Source: Spirochaetes bacterium GWE1_32_154
GTDB taxonomy: Bacteria; Spirochaetota; GWE2-31-10
Direction of reading: 5' to 3'
Length of the DNA: 64,000 nucleotides
Assembly: GCA_001829315.1 (NCBI GenBank)
Contig: MIAY01000031.1
Coordinates: 54,010 to 118,009, forward strand
The first letter of the stretch is position 1; each line of letters starts with the position of its first letter. Shown here one piece after another: positions 36,066 through 45,628 of the stretch. Under the pieces are notes generated by a model. It was not told the origin of the DNA. It saw only the letters and a list, made by a program, of their open reading frames with translations, and ran no database searches. The position numbers were made by a program, and so were the translations under genes.

Positions 36066-36099
36066 AAGACGACTGAATTATATTTAGTCGTCTTTTTTT
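36066..36099. terminator. Terminator of the birA-oadGAB cluster
   Basis: AAGACGACT (36066-36074) and AGTCGTCTT (36086-36094) form a 9-base stem around an 11-base loop, followed by a T-run (36091-36099). It is a clear rho-independent end. Confidence 0.9.
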
Positions 36100-36175
36100 A
36101 ACATCTGTTTGATTATTCTCAAAGTTTGAAGTATACTGTTACATACTACTAAAGGTTATTGTAAGGATTTTTTTG

Positions 36176-38617
36176 ATGATACCAGGTGATGAGTATATAG
36201 AATTATTCAAATCGATTGTTGATACAGCACATGACGGTATTATTATACTCGAAAATTTTAAAATAACATTCACCAATAAAATGTTTCAATATATGCTTAA
36301 TCTTGAAGAATTTGACATAATTGATAAAAATATTACTCAATTTATTCATTCTGATGATATTTTCCTCATTAAAGATAATATTATTATGGCTGATAAAACA
36401 CCTAACTATATCAGTCATATAAAAATACGATTTATTAATACATTTGGTGAAATTATTTTTTCAGAACTTACAATAAAAAAAATTAAAACCGGTATCGGTC
36501 ACAAAATTATTATAACTGCAAATGACATTTCCCATCTTATATCTCAGGAAGATATGGAAAATAAATATAATCTTAATTTAAAATTCCTTAATAACACCGC
36601 AATAGATTTTATTAGAATGGTAGATTTTGATGAAATATACACCTTTATTATTGAAAAAATAAGTCAAATGTTTACAAAACCAATTATCATTATTTCAAGT
36701 TTTAATAATGATAATAATTCATTAACTATTAAAAAAATTCATGGGCTTGACCTTGTTACCGAAAGTATATTAAAATTTCTTAAAATAGAAACAAATAAAT
36801 TGAATATAAAAGTCCCCAATGATATACAGGAGAATTTAATATCAGGGAAACTGTATGAAATTAAAGGTGGTTTATTTGAAATCACCCTTGGGAAAATTCC
36901 ATCTTTTGCAGCTAATATAATTGAAAAAGCAATAATGATGGATAAATTGTTTGCAGCAGGTTTATCATATTCATCACAAATCTATGGAAGTATAGCAATA
37001 ATCAGCAGGAAATCCTCAAAACGAATTGACAGAAATCTTATTGAAACATTTCTTCATCAGGCATCAGCAACAATTCAAAGAAAAAATCTTGAAATTCAAC
37101 TGGATAAAGAAAAAGACTTTCAATCCCGACTGATAGAGTCATCACCTTTTCCGCTAATAATTACAAATAAAAAAGGCTTTATCACATACTCTTCAAAAAA
37201 TATTCATTCGGTAACAGGCTATACTCATAATGAAATAATTGGAAAACATATCTGTAAATTCACTAATTCTATTTACTTTAAAATTTTTAAAGAACATTAT
37301 AATGCCTTAAAATATAACTCTCCGATTTCAAATGTCTACCTTATAAAGCATAAGGATAATAGAGAAATATTCTGCGAAATCAATGCAGATATTCTTTTCG
37401 ATTCCTCAGAAGAAAAACGATATATTCTTGCAATCATTGATATAACAGAAAGAATCAATTATGAAGTAGAATTAGAGTATTCAAAAAATAAAGCGGAGGA
37501 ATCAGATAAACTTAAAACTGCATTCTTATCAAATTTATCTCATGAGATCAGAACTCCTATGAACGGAATAATTGGGTTTTCAGAATTATTAAAAAATAAT
37601 TCATTAACTGATAGTGAAAAAAAACAATTTATTGAAATAATCAATAATTCAGGCAAGCAATTATTATCACTAATTAACGATATTATTGATATATCAAGAA
37701 TAGAATCGGGTGAAATGTCGATTGATAAAGAATCTTTTGATATTAACGAACTGCTTAAGGATCTCGTTGACTATTTTAACGGTTATAAAAGAATTACCAA
37801 ATTTGAAACAAAAAACATTGAAATATCTCTTACTGCTGATCCCAATTTCCACAAACTCATTTGTACCGATAAAAATAAACTCCATCAAATACTGACAAAC
37901 CTTATTACTAATTCTTTAAAATTTACAGAAGCCGGTTTTATTAAAATAGGATACAAGCAGCATGATGAAAATCACTTAAAAATTTTTGTGAAAGATTCAG
38001 GAATCGGGATAGACAAGTCAAAGCATTCAATAATTTTTGAGAGATTCAGACAAGTTGATGATTCAACACAAAAAAAATATTCAGGAAGTGGCTTAGGTCT
38101 TGCAATAACAAAGTCTCTCGTTGAACTCTTAGGCGGTTCTATTCATATTGACTCTAAAGTCGGTGAAGGTACAAACATTTATTTCTACTTGCCATTTCAA
38201 AAGGCAGATAAAAAAGAACCTTTAATTGAAAAAGATTACACATCAACTATTCAAAGCTCAAGAAATATACTAATCGCAGAAGACGATGATAATAACTATA
38301 AATTTTTGTCAGTTTATATACATAAAATGTACGGATTAACACCAGTTAGAGCAAAGACCGGGCTTGAAGTTATTGATATTTTTAACAATAATAAAACAAT
38401 CGATATGATATTTATGGATATGAATATGCCTGAAATGGACGGTTACGAAGCAACAAAAGAAATCAGAAAAACCAATAAAGACATAATAATCATTGCAAAC
38501 ACAGCATACGCAACAAATACCGAAATTGATAAATGCCTCAAAGCGGGATGTAATGATTACCTGTCAAAACCGATAAATATTGAGAAATTTGAAATCGTTC
38601 TCAAGAAATATCTATAA
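36176..38617 (+). CDS. Hybrid sensor histidine kinase/response regulator
   Basis: Domains in order: a PAS-type sensor (residues about 5-125), a GAF-like middle region (about 140-300), a second PAS (about 325-435), the phosphoacceptor motif FLSNLSHEIRTPMNGI with His456, an ATPase domain with NLITNSLKFTE and SGSGLGLAITKSL, and a receiver with FMDMNMPEMDGYEA (Asp748). There is no membrane segment, so the protein is cytoplasmic. The ATG at 36176 is preferred over the TTG one codon earlier. No partner gene is adjacent. The signal and output are unknown; the final step probably passes the phosphate to an unlinked regulator. Confidence 0.9.
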   Translation: MIPGDEYIELFKSIVDTAHDGIIILENFKITFTNKMFQYMLNLEEFDIIDKNITQFIHSDDIFLIKDNIIMADKTPNYISHIKIRFINTFGEIIFSELTIKKIKTGIGHKIIITANDISHLISQEDMENKYNLNLKFLNNTAIDFIRMVDFDEIYTFIIEKISQMFTKPIIIISSFNNDNNSLTIKKIHGLDLVTESILKFLKIETNKLNIKVPNDIQENLISGKLYEIKGGLFEITLGKIPSFAANIIEKAIMMDKLFAAGLSYSSQIYGSIAIISRKSSKRIDRNLIETFLHQASATIQRKNLEIQLDKEKDFQSRLIESSPFPLIITNKKGFITYSSKNIHSVTGYTHNEIIGKHICKFTNSIYFKIFKEHYNALKYNSPISNVYLIKHKDNREIFCEINADILFDSSEEKRYILAIIDITERINYEVELEYSKNKAEESDKLKTAFLSNLSHEIRTPMNGIIGFSELLKNNSLTDSEKKQFIEIINNSGKQLLSLINDIIDISRIESGEMSIDKESFDINELLKDLVDYFNGYKRITKFETKNIEISLTADPNFHKLICTDKNKLHQILTNLITNSLKFTEAGFIKIGYKQHDENHLKIFVKDSGIGIDKSKHSIIFERFRQVDDSTQKKYSGSGLGLAITKSLVELLGGSIHIDSKVGEGTNIYFYLPFQKADKKEPLIEKDYTSTIQSSRNILIAEDDDNNYKFLSVYIHKMYGLTPVRAKTGLEVIDIFNNNKTIDMIFMDMNMPEMDGYEATKEIRKTNKDIIIIANTAYATNTEIDKCLKAGCNDYLSKPINIEKFEIVLKKYL

Positions 38618-38624
38618 ACATCCA

Positions 38625-38879
38625 CTAACCATGTATTATTTTCATTATTAAAATATACAGTGATAAAAAAAATGTTACTCCGTTGGCTGCTATTATTGAA
38701 AAAGAACCAATTGATATACCATAGACTAACCAGAGAGTAATACCGGCTGTAAACATAACAAACATCCCAAGCGATAAATCTTTTGTGTGTTTTGTTTTAA
38801 AAATCAAAATTACCTGAGGGAGAAATGATATCGTTGTAAGAATACCGGCGCAAATACCTATTATTTCTGTTATATTCAT
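38625..38879 (-). CDS. SemiSWEET-type sugar transporter
   Basis: The 84-residue protein has three membrane segments and the PQ-loop pattern ISFLPQVILIFKTKHTKDLS in the first segment, with a second region GITLWLVYGIS. This is the bacterial half-size SWEET family, which works as a dimer and moves sugars down their gradient; Leptospira has a well-known member. It stands alone, convergent with the hybrid kinase gene, eight bases from its stop. Confidence 0.88.
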   Translation of the reverse strand: MNITEIIGICAGILTTISFLPQVILIFKTKHTKDLSLGMFVMFTAGITLWLVYGISIGSFSIIAANGVTFFLSLYILIMKIIHG

Positions 38880-39002
38880 AAATTACCATCCTTTTTATGA
38901 AAAATATCATATATTGATTTGTATGTAAACAGCTGTTTGAATATATTAAAATTATCTTTAACAAATTAAAAATGTATGATATTTTCATGCGGGATATACA
39001 CT

Positions 39003-40397
39003 ATGAATCAATTTTTTATTATTTGTGCGATTATATTTTCAGTTATTTCAGCGATACATCCTTTCAAAATATGGAAACTACCCGTAAACATTGTCACCGG
39101 ACCTTTGCTTGCACTAATCACTCTCATAATAGCCGGCATCATTACGCCCGAAATCATATTTTCCGGTATAAAAGGTACTAATAATTTAAAACCATGGGAA
39201 ATTATACTCATTTTCTATACAACTGCGTATATTAGTATAAGTGTCGATTTATCAGGTATTCTTGATTTTTTTGCATTCAAAATAGTACGAATCGCAAAGG
39301 GAAATGGCATAATACTTTTTGTATTTTTCTACACTTTTGCTTCAATATTAACTATATTTACGTCAAATGATATCGTTATACTAACTCTGACACCGATTAT
39401 TTTTTATCTTAATAAGCATGCTAAAATAAATGTAATACCTCTTTTATTCGCTGAATTTTTCGGAGCAAATACCCTTAGTATGCTACTTTATATCGGTAAT
39501 CCGACTAATATTATTATTGGAAATGCACTCGGACTTGGTTTTTCAGAATACACACGAATTATGGCATTGCCAACATTCAGTGCAACGATTTTAAATATTA
39601 TTATACTGTTTATTGTATTTAATAAAGAGATTACAAAAAAATATGAACTTACTATTGATTCTAATGCAAAAATCAGAAGTATGTACGATGCCGGTCTAAG
39701 CACTATGATGCTTTTAATTATGTTAACCACGTTACTTTTTTCACAGAAACTTCACGTACCGATTTATAGTATAACAATTTTTTTTGCTTCTCTTTATATA
39801 ATCGAAGATCTAATAGTTGGTTTATTTTATACAATAAAACATTATAAATTATACATTACAGAAATAAGCGTTGATTTAAGAAAAATATTCAGCCTTTATG
39901 GATTTAAAGGTCACCGGCATGATTTTCTTATTATAACAAAAAGATTACCCTGGAAAATTCTTATTTTCATCATAGTAATATTTATTTTTGTTTCAGGTTT
40001 ATCATCATACGGATTTATTACTTCAGTAGCACTATTGATTAAAAACATTTCTAATTCTGTTTCCACCGGGATATTTTTTAATGGAATACTCAGTTTCCTT
40101 TTGGCAAATGTGATTAACAATCAGCCAATGACTATTTTTTATTCAAGCATTTTGACAGACCCCGCATTTATAGTAGAGAGTAAAATATTTACTGCAATTG
40201 CGTATTCAGTCATAATTGCAAGTAATCTTGGGGCAAACTTTACAATAATTGGTGCTTTAGCCGGATTGATGTGGGAGAAAATACTACGATCAAAGGGAAT
40301 TGTTATTACATACAAGCGATTTCTTATGACAGGTTTATTAATAACACCCGTTGTATTTTTTACAACCCTGTTTGTTTTATATCTGGTAGTCAGATAG
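39003..40397 (+). CDS. ArsB/NhaD or SLC13-type membrane carrier
   Basis: The 464-residue protein has about 11-12 membrane segments and motifs of the ion-transporter superfamily, with FTSNDIVILTLTPIIFYLNKHAK near residue 120, LYIGNPTNIIIGNALG near 165, and IIASNLGANFTIIGALAGLMW near 410. These are the paired hairpin motifs seen in ArsB, NhaD and CitM-type carriers. Substrate may be Na+/H+, arsenite or a carboxylate; the sequence does not decide. I chose the ATG at 39003 (GCGGGAT upstream) over an earlier one. No ArsR or ArsC gene is adjacent. Confidence 0.8.
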   Translation: MNQFFIICAIIFSVISAIHPFKIWKLPVNIVTGPLLALITLIIAGIITPEIIFSGIKGTNNLKPWEIILIFYTTAYISISVDLSGILDFFAFKIVRIAKGNGIILFVFFYTFASILTIFTSNDIVILTLTPIIFYLNKHAKINVIPLLFAEFFGANTLSMLLYIGNPTNIIIGNALGLGFSEYTRIMALPTFSATILNIIILFIVFNKEITKKYELTIDSNAKIRSMYDAGLSTMMLLIMLTTLLFSQKLHVPIYSITIFFASLYIIEDLIVGLFYTIKHYKLYITEISVDLRKIFSLYGFKGHRHDFLIITKRLPWKILIFIIVIFIFVSGLSSYGFITSVALLIKNISNSVSTGIFFNGILSFLLANVINNQPMTIFYSSILTDPAFIVESKIFTAIAYSVIIASNLGANFTIIGALAGLMWEKILRSKGIVITYKRFLMTGLLITPVVFFTTLFVLYLVVR

Positions 40398-40415
40398 TAC
40401 CCGATACAACTAAAA

Positions 40416-40441
40416 AAGGCAGCCGAAGCTGCCTTATAAAA
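40416..40441 (-). terminator. Terminator of the regulator-ahcY operon
   Basis: On the minus strand AAGGCAGC-TTCG-GCTGCCTT forms an 8-base stem with a UUCG-type tetraloop, followed by a T-run (TTTTTTA). It lies 11 bases after the ahcY stop. The reverse direction has a weaker T-run. Confidence 0.85.
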
Positions 40442-40451
40442 AAAACTACTA

Positions 40452-41852
40452 TTAATATCTATATTGTTCAGATTTGTAAGGACCTTCTACCGGCACACCG
40501 ATATAATCAGCCTGTTCTTTTGTCAGAACAGTTAATTTAACACCGATTTTTGCAAGGTGAAGTCTTGCAACTTCCTCATCAAGTTTCTTAGAAAGTAAAT
40601 AAACTTTTGGTTCATATACATCTTTATTTTTCCAAAGATCAATCTGAGCAAGTGTCTGATTAGCAAAACTGTTTGACATTACAAATGAAGGATGTCCTGT
40701 AGCACAACCTAAATTAACAAGTCTTCCGTCTGCAAGAATGAAAATCTCATGTCCTTCAGGGAAAATATATTTATCAACCTGAGGTTTAATATTTACTTTC
40801 TTGATACCTTTGTAATTAACAAGTTTAGCCATTTGAATTTCATTATCAAAATGACCGATGTTACATACAATTGCCTGATCTTTCATTTTACTCATATGTT
40901 CAATTCGAATAATATCTTTATTACCTGTTGTAGTAACATAAATATCAGCAATACCAAGAGTATCTTCAACCGGTTTAACTTCATAACCAGCCATAGCTGC
41001 TTGTAACGCACAAATAGGATCAATTTCAGTGATAATTACTCTCGCACCTAGACCAACAAGTGATTGTGCAGAACCTTTACCAACATCACCATATCCACAT
41101 ACAACAGCAACTTTTCCAGCGATCATAACATCTGTTGCCCGTTTAATACCATCAACTAATGATTCTCTACAACCATAAAGGTTATCGAATTTAGATTTTG
41201 TAACTGAATCATTAACATTGATTGCGGGAACAAGAAGTTCTCCGCTTTCAACCATTTGATACAATCGGTGAACTCCAGTAGTAGTTTCTTCAGAAACACC
41301 CTTCCATTCTTTAACAACAGAATGCCATCTTTGTTTATCAGCAGCAAGAATCTTTTTAAGATATTTATTGATAATTTGTAATTCTTCATTATCAGTAGCT
41401 TCATCAAGTATTGAAGCGTCAGTTTCAGCTTTATATCCTCTATGGATAAAAAGTGTTGCATCACCACCATCATCAACGATTAATTGCGGACCAAGATTAC
41501 CAGGAAATGTAAGCATTTGCTCAGTACACCACCAGTATTCATCTAGTGTTTCACCTTTCCATGCAAATACAGGTATTCCTGCTTTTGCAATAGCAGCAGC
41601 AGCATGATCCTGAGTAGAATATATATTACAACTACACCATCTTACATTCGCACCTAATGCAACTAATGTTTCAATAAGAACAGCAGTTTGAATAGTCATG
41701 TGTAATGAACCTGAAATTCGAACACCTTTTAATGGTTGTTCTTTAATGTACCGCGCTCTAATTGACATTAAACCCGGCATTTCTTTTTCTGCAATCTCAA
41801 TCTCTTTTCTACCCCAATCAGCGAGGTTAATATCAGCAATTTTGTAATCCAT
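40452..41852 (-). CDS. ahcY: Adenosylhomocysteinase
   Basis: The enzyme splits S-adenosylhomocysteine into adenosine and homocysteine, removing the inhibitor left by methyltransferases. Clear motifs include [21 protein letters not shown] at the front, the NAD-binding [32 protein letters not shown], and [20 protein letters not shown] near the C-terminus. Length (466) is normal. It follows the ArsR-methyltransferase gene with 35 bases between, on the same strand, and is terminated by the hairpin at 40416-40441. Confidence 0.97.
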   Translation of the reverse strand: MDYKIADINLADWGRKEIEIAEKEMPGLMSIRARYIKEQPLKGVRISGSLHMTIQTAVLIETLVALGANVRWCSCNIYSTQDHAAAAIAKAGIPVFAWKGETLDEYWWCTEQMLTFPGNLGPQLIVDDGGDATLFIHRGYKAETDASILDEATDNEELQIINKYLKKILAADKQRWHSVVKEWKGVSEETTTGVHRLYQMVESGELLVPAINVNDSVTKSKFDNLYGCRESLVDGIKRATDVMIAGKVAVVCGYGDVGKGSAQSLVGLGARVIITEIDPICALQAAMAGYEVKPVEDTLGIADIYVTTTGNKDIIRIEHMSKMKDQAIVCNIGHFDNEIQMAKLVNYKGIKKVNIKPQVDKYIFPEGHEIFILADGRLVNLGCATGHPSFVMSNSFANQTLAQIDLWKNKDVYEPKVYLLSKKLDEEVARLHLAKIGVKLTVLTKEQADYIGVPVEGPYKSEQYRY

Positions 41853-41887
41853 GTATTGCTCCTTTTAAAAAAAATATATAAAAACCG

Positions 41888-42814
41888 TTAAACCGGCTTT
41901 TGTCCAATTAAAATTAGTATTCGATACCCCTGATGTTCTTTTATTTCAGTCTTTAAAACATCAAGCCCCGATTCTTTTACCCATCCTGAAATCTCATCTT
42001 CTGTAAAACCAAGCCACAAATCAGCATGAGTATCTCTTAACCCCTCATTATGATGAGGCAAAAACTCTACAAGAAATAGCTTCCCGTTTGGCTGTAAAAC
42101 ACGGGTAACTTCTTTCAAAGCGACTAAAGGTACAGCAAGATGATGGAGTACCATATTTATCAAAACACCACCAATCTCATTATTCATAAATGGTAATTCT
42201 GTTATATCAGCAACTTCAAGTTTATATGTTAGACCATTCTCAATACATATATGCTCTGCAAATTGCAACATTCTTGCTGATGAATCAACACCAATTACAC
42301 AATCTGCATACTGTGCCAAAACGGGCAAATTTCTACCGTTTCCACATCCGATATCTGCTATTGTATCAAATTTCCCGCTTAATATGGAACCAATATCAGC
42401 AGAACTGAATATTGAATTCATAAAGCTGAAAAGTTTTTTTTCATCATCATCATCAATTGAACTAAAATATTCCATAGCAATTGATTTTCTCTTCTGATAT
42501 ATAACGTCAACTCTTCGATCATCTCCAATAGAATCAGATACACCACTTATATCATTATTAAGAAATGTAAATATCCAGTCTTTTACAGACGATCTGAAAA
42601 CGGCAGAAAGTCTATAATATATCCAGGATCCCTCTTTTTTTGATTCCACAACTTCCGCATCAAGTAAAATCTTTAAATGATGTGAAATATTTGACTGGCG
42701 TCCTGAAATAATAAAAATTATTTCATTCACCGTAAAACTGCCATCTTTTAATATTCTTACTATACGAAGTCTTGTTTCATCACCGAGTGCTTTAAAAATT
42801 TTTATTAAAATCAT
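41888..42814 (-). CDS. ArsR-family regulator fused to a SAM methyltransferase domain (SahR-like)
   Basis: Residues 1-85 are an ArsR winged helix (GDETRLRIVRILKDGSFTVNEIIF, NISHHLKILLDAEVVES, WIYYRLS). No Cys metal site is present in the recognition region, so it is probably not a metal sensor. Residues about 130-305 are a class I methyltransferase fold with IADIGCGNGRNLPVL and NGKLFLVEFLPHH. The fused protein directly precedes ahcY. In Proteobacteria, SahR regulators of the same ArsR type control the SAM cycle and sense S-adenosylhomocysteine, and some carry this methyltransferase-like domain. I infer the same role here. An operator-like dyad lies just before the start. Confidence 0.82.
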   Translation of the reverse strand: MILIKIFKALGDETRLRIVRILKDGSFTVNEIIFIISGRQSNISHHLKILLDAEVVESKKEGSWIYYRLSAVFRSSVKDWIFTFLNNDISGVSDSIGDDRRVDVIYQKRKSIAMEYFSSIDDDDEKKLFSFMNSIFSSADIGSILSGKFDTIADIGCGNGRNLPVLAQYADCVIGVDSSARMLQFAEHICIENGLTYKLEVADITELPFMNNEIGGVLINMVLHHLAVPLVALKEVTRVLQPNGKLFLVEFLPHHNEGLRDTHADLWLGFTEDEISGWVKESGLDVLKTEIKEHQGYRILILIGQKPV

Positions 42815-42819
42815 ATTAC

Positions 42820-42841
42820 CATATCAATATATTTCGATATG
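42820..42841 (-). promoter_or_regulatory. Operator-like inverted repeat before the ArsR-methyltransferase gene
   Basis: CATATC and GATATG (outer six bases of each arm) frame a 22-base imperfect palindrome in which nine of eleven base pairs match. It lies five bases upstream of the start codon of the regulator gene. It is the right size and place for autoregulation by an ArsR-type protein. Confidence 0.5.
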
Positions 42842-42999
42842 TTTATATTAAATCATTTTCATTACAAAGTCAATAGCACTTTTTGTATAAATTATTATTT
42901 TTTATCACATAGATAGTATTTACTTATTGATAAAATCATATTAAAATGATAAACTAAATGAGTTTTTAGAATATTTTTTTCAAAAACACAGAGGTTAGC

Positions 43000-43266
43000 A
43001 TGGTAAAAGGTACCGCCAGGGTCACAAATACAAAAGGAATACACGCAAGACCTTCAGCAGAAATTGCTCTATTTGCTAAAAGTGTAAAATCAACTATTGT
43101 TCTTAACTATGATGGCAAAACATCGAATCCTATAAATGTGCTTCAAACAATTGTACTTGAAATGTTTGAAGGATCCGAAATTGAAATTGTTGTAACCGGT
43201 GAAGATGAAGTAGAGGTTCTTGAAAAAATGAAAATGCTTATTTCAAAAAAGTATGATTTTGCATAA
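43000..43266 (+). CDS. HPr-type phosphocarrier protein
   Basis: The active-site block TKGIHARPSAEIALFAK holds His15, phosphorylated by enzyme I in PTS systems. The chain (88 residues) is normal. The position that is Ser46 in Bacillus HPr is Asn here (SNPINVLQTIV), so the HPr kinase site is missing by alignment. No EI or EII gene is in the window. It may act in a regulatory rather than sugar-uptake pathway, as in other spirochaetes. The start of the OmpA-family gene overlaps its end by 14 bases. Confidence 0.9.
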   Translation: MVKGTARVTNTKGIHARPSAEIALFAKSVKSTIVLNYDGKTSNPINVLQTIVLEMFEGSEIEIVVTGEDEVEVLEKMKMLISKKYDFA

Positions 43267-44458
43267 TACTCATAAATTATTATTATTGTTACTCTTTTTC
43301 GTTCAAATTTTTTCAGGCTTCACGTTAAGAATTAAATATAAATTTGATATTGATTCAAAATATAAAGCTGAAGCTCATATTAATGGTAAACATTCTATTA
43401 ATGGTGAATTTAAAACTGATTATACCCAATACTATAAAGTTATCACATCAATTCTTAGTGTAAATGAAAATGATCTGGCAGAAATTCAGGATGACGGTTA
43501 TTATTATATAAACAATACCACTATTGAAACTCTCAAAGAAGTAAAATCAAATATCCTCACAACCTATTTTAAAGACAACACCGGGGTTACCTTTGCACCA
43601 ACTGACACCCCCTTTCCTGTTATGAGAAACATCCCTTATATTCCTGATATTGAAATCACTCCCGGAACAACATGGGATTTTGACGGGCTTGAAGTGCAGG
43701 AATTTTTTAATGATAAAATAATTTCAATATTACCTGTAACGGTCAATTACACTTTTATTGGAATGGATAAAGAACTGGAAGACATCTGCGAAATTAAATA
43801 TACTATAACAGTTAATGTAGAAAATAAACTAACCGGCTCAATTGACAGTAGAATTCGTTCAGTTAACGGCATTTCAAACAATACATTACTATTTAACATT
43901 AAAACAGGCAGTCCTTTTAAAGAGATTTACAATCGTGATTATAAAATACTGACTTACAACCAGTCACTGGACAGTAATTTTGTGTATGAATTCAAAGATA
44001 CCGGAGAACGCATCTGGACTTTAGTCGAAAAAATACCTGAAACAATTATGGAATCTTTAAAGGAAGAAACTAAAAATATTGATGATGTAACAATAACACA
44101 GGATGACAAAGGAATTAAACTATCTCTTGATGACATAAAGTTCTTACCAGATAGTGCAACACTTACAGAGACAGAACGCATTCGAGTAGAAAAAATAGCA
44201 AATATTATAGAAAAATATAAAGATAAAAAAACACTTATTGTCGGTCATACTACTGACAGAGGTACTGAGGCAGGACGACAAAAACTTTCAACTGAAAGAG
44301 CCCGGTCTGTTACCGATTTTCTTATTAGTAAAGGTGCAATTATACAGGAGAACACACAAATCATGGGTCAAGGTGGAAACCAGCCGGTTGCTCCTAATAC
44401 AACTTTAGAAGGCTTAAAGAAAAACCGTCGGGTTGAGATTTATATTCTCGAAGAATAA
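43253..44458 (+). CDS. OmpA-family exported protein
   Basis: A signal peptide (MILHNTHKLLLLLLFFVQIFSG) precedes a beta-rich region of unknown type (residues about 25-260) and an OmpA-like C-terminal domain (IKFLPDSATLTETERIRVEKIANII, TLIVGHTTDRGTEAGRQKLSTERARSVTDFLIS, GLKKNRRVEIYI). The domain binds peptidoglycan through conserved Asp and Arg residues, so the protein probably links the envelope to the cell wall. The ATG overlaps the HPr gene; a weak binding site means translation may be coupled. Confidence 0.8.
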   Translation: MILHNTHKLLLLLLFFVQIFSGFTLRIKYKFDIDSKYKAEAHINGKHSINGEFKTDYTQYYKVITSILSVNENDLAEIQDDGYYYINNTTIETLKEVKSNILTTYFKDNTGVTFAPTDTPFPVMRNIPYIPDIEITPGTTWDFDGLEVQEFFNDKIISILPVTVNYTFIGMDKELEDICEIKYTITVNVENKLTGSIDSRIRSVNGISNNTLLFNIKTGSPFKEIYNRDYKILTYNQSLDSNFVYEFKDTGERIWTLVEKIPETIMESLKEETKNIDDVTITQDDKGIKLSLDDIKFLPDSATLTETERIRVEKIANIIEKYKDKKTLIVGHTTDRGTEAGRQKLSTERARSVTDFLISKGAIIQENTQIMGQGGNQPVAPNTTLEGLKKNRRVEIYILEE

Positions 44459-44497
44459 GATTTACACAATTCAAACGTTTTGATATACTCACTATAA

Positions 44498-44566
44498 CTC
44501 AGGGGTGCCTTATGGCTGAGATCTATACCCTTTGAACCTGATACGGATAATTCCGACGCAGGGAGA
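44498..44566 (+). promoter_or_regulatory. TPP riboswitch
   Basis: The THI-box core is present: GGGGTGC (44502-44508), CTGAGA (44516-44521), ACCCTTTGAACCTGA (44527-44541), GGATAAT, and CGCAGGGAGAG. Downstream, CACCCC (44610-44615) can pair either with the aptamer GGGGTG or with the GGGAG (44623-44627) of the thiB binding site. This suggests control of translation: bound TPP would free CCCC to cover the binding site. Confidence 0.95.
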
Positions 44567-44632
44567 GATGAAATCTACCATTATTTTTCATTTCATTCAA
44601 AGATATACACACCCCGACAAAAGGGAGATTTT

Positions 44633-45628
44633 ATGATGAAAAGAACAATTTTTCTAGTAGTATCTGTTTTACTTCTTATGGGATGCAAAAAAAACAATCC
44701 TGCAGAAAATGCAACAACTCTCACAGTCTATTCTTACAATAGTATGTCGTGGATTAAAGATGCTATAAAAGCCGATTTTGAGTCTTTATACAACTGCACT
44801 CTCACTATTGATACACAATTCACTGACACCGGTGATATGTTATCAAAAGTAGTACTTGAAAAAAAAGATCCTAAAGCGGATATTATATTAGGCATTACAC
44901 CGGCTTTACTTATAAAAGCAAAACAACATGATATTCTGTCACAATACAAATCGCCGAATCTTAAAAATATAAAAAATCAAAAATTATTATTTGATTCTAA
45001 TCATTACACAACACCCTATGATTACGGTTCACTTGCTATTATTTATAACCCCGATAAAATTGGTGATTTAAAAAACTTTTCAGATCTATGGAAAATGGAT
45101 AAACAGCTTGTTATACAAGACCCAAGGACATCTTCAACTGGACTTGATTTTCTTATGTGGACAATTGCATTATATGGAGACAACTGGAAAAACGAATGGA
45201 AATCACTACACAAAGGGATTCTTGCTACAACATCCGGCTGGAGTGAATCATTTGCAAAATTCGAATCGGGAGAGGCTGCAATGATGGTAAGTTATGCAAC
45301 GGATTTGGCATATTCGTACCACTATTACAAAACAGTAAAAAATAAAATTTTCATCCCTGAAGAAGGCGGTTATATTCAAATTGAGGGTGCATCAATAATT
45401 AAAGGTGCAAAAAATAAAAAACTTGCTGAAAAATTCATAGATTATGTTTTAACAAAAAATTTCCAGGAAAAAATTCCTCTTAACCAATGGATGTTCCCGG
45501 TTATTGACGTTGAAATGCCTGAGGCATTTAACTATGCAGTTGAACCGGAAAAAACAGTTTCAATCAGTAATGAAATAATTAATTCTATTGATTCCATACT
45601 TGAACAATGGGAATCAATAAATTATTGA
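44633..45628 (+). CDS. thiB: Thiamine ABC transporter binding lipoprotein
   Basis: The N-terminus MMKRTIFLVVSVLLLMGC gives a lipoprotein signal (lipobox LMGC), so the protein is tethered to a membrane. The body fits the ThiB/family 1 binding-protein pattern (LTVYSYNSMSWIKDAIKADFESLYNCTL, ADIILGITPALLIKA, SLAIIYNPDKI, SYATDLAYSYHYY). A TPP riboswitch precedes it and thiP overlaps its last 22 bases, so thiamine or its phosphates are the likely cargo. The second ATG (44636) has the better spacing to GGGAG. Confidence 0.9.
   Translation: MMKRTIFLVVSVLLLMGCKKNNPAENATTLTVYSYNSMSWIKDAIKADFESLYNCTLTIDTQFTDTGDMLSKVVLEKKDPKADIILGITPALLIKAKQHDILSQYKSPNLKNIKNQKLLFDSNHYTTPYDYGSLAIIYNPDKIGDLKNFSDLWKMDKQLVIQDPRTSSTGLDFLMWTIALYGDNWKNEWKSLHKGILATTSGWSESFAKFESGEAAMMVSYATDLAYSYHYYKTVKNKIFIPEEGGYIQIEGASIIKGAKNKKLAEKFIDYVLTKNFQEKIPLNQWMFPVIDVEMPEAFNYAVEPEKTVSISNEIINSIDSILEQWESINY

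Noticed and set aside
39003..40397. Naming the carrier arsB
   Set aside because: The superfamily motifs are shared with NhaD and carboxylate carriers and no arsenic genes are adjacent.
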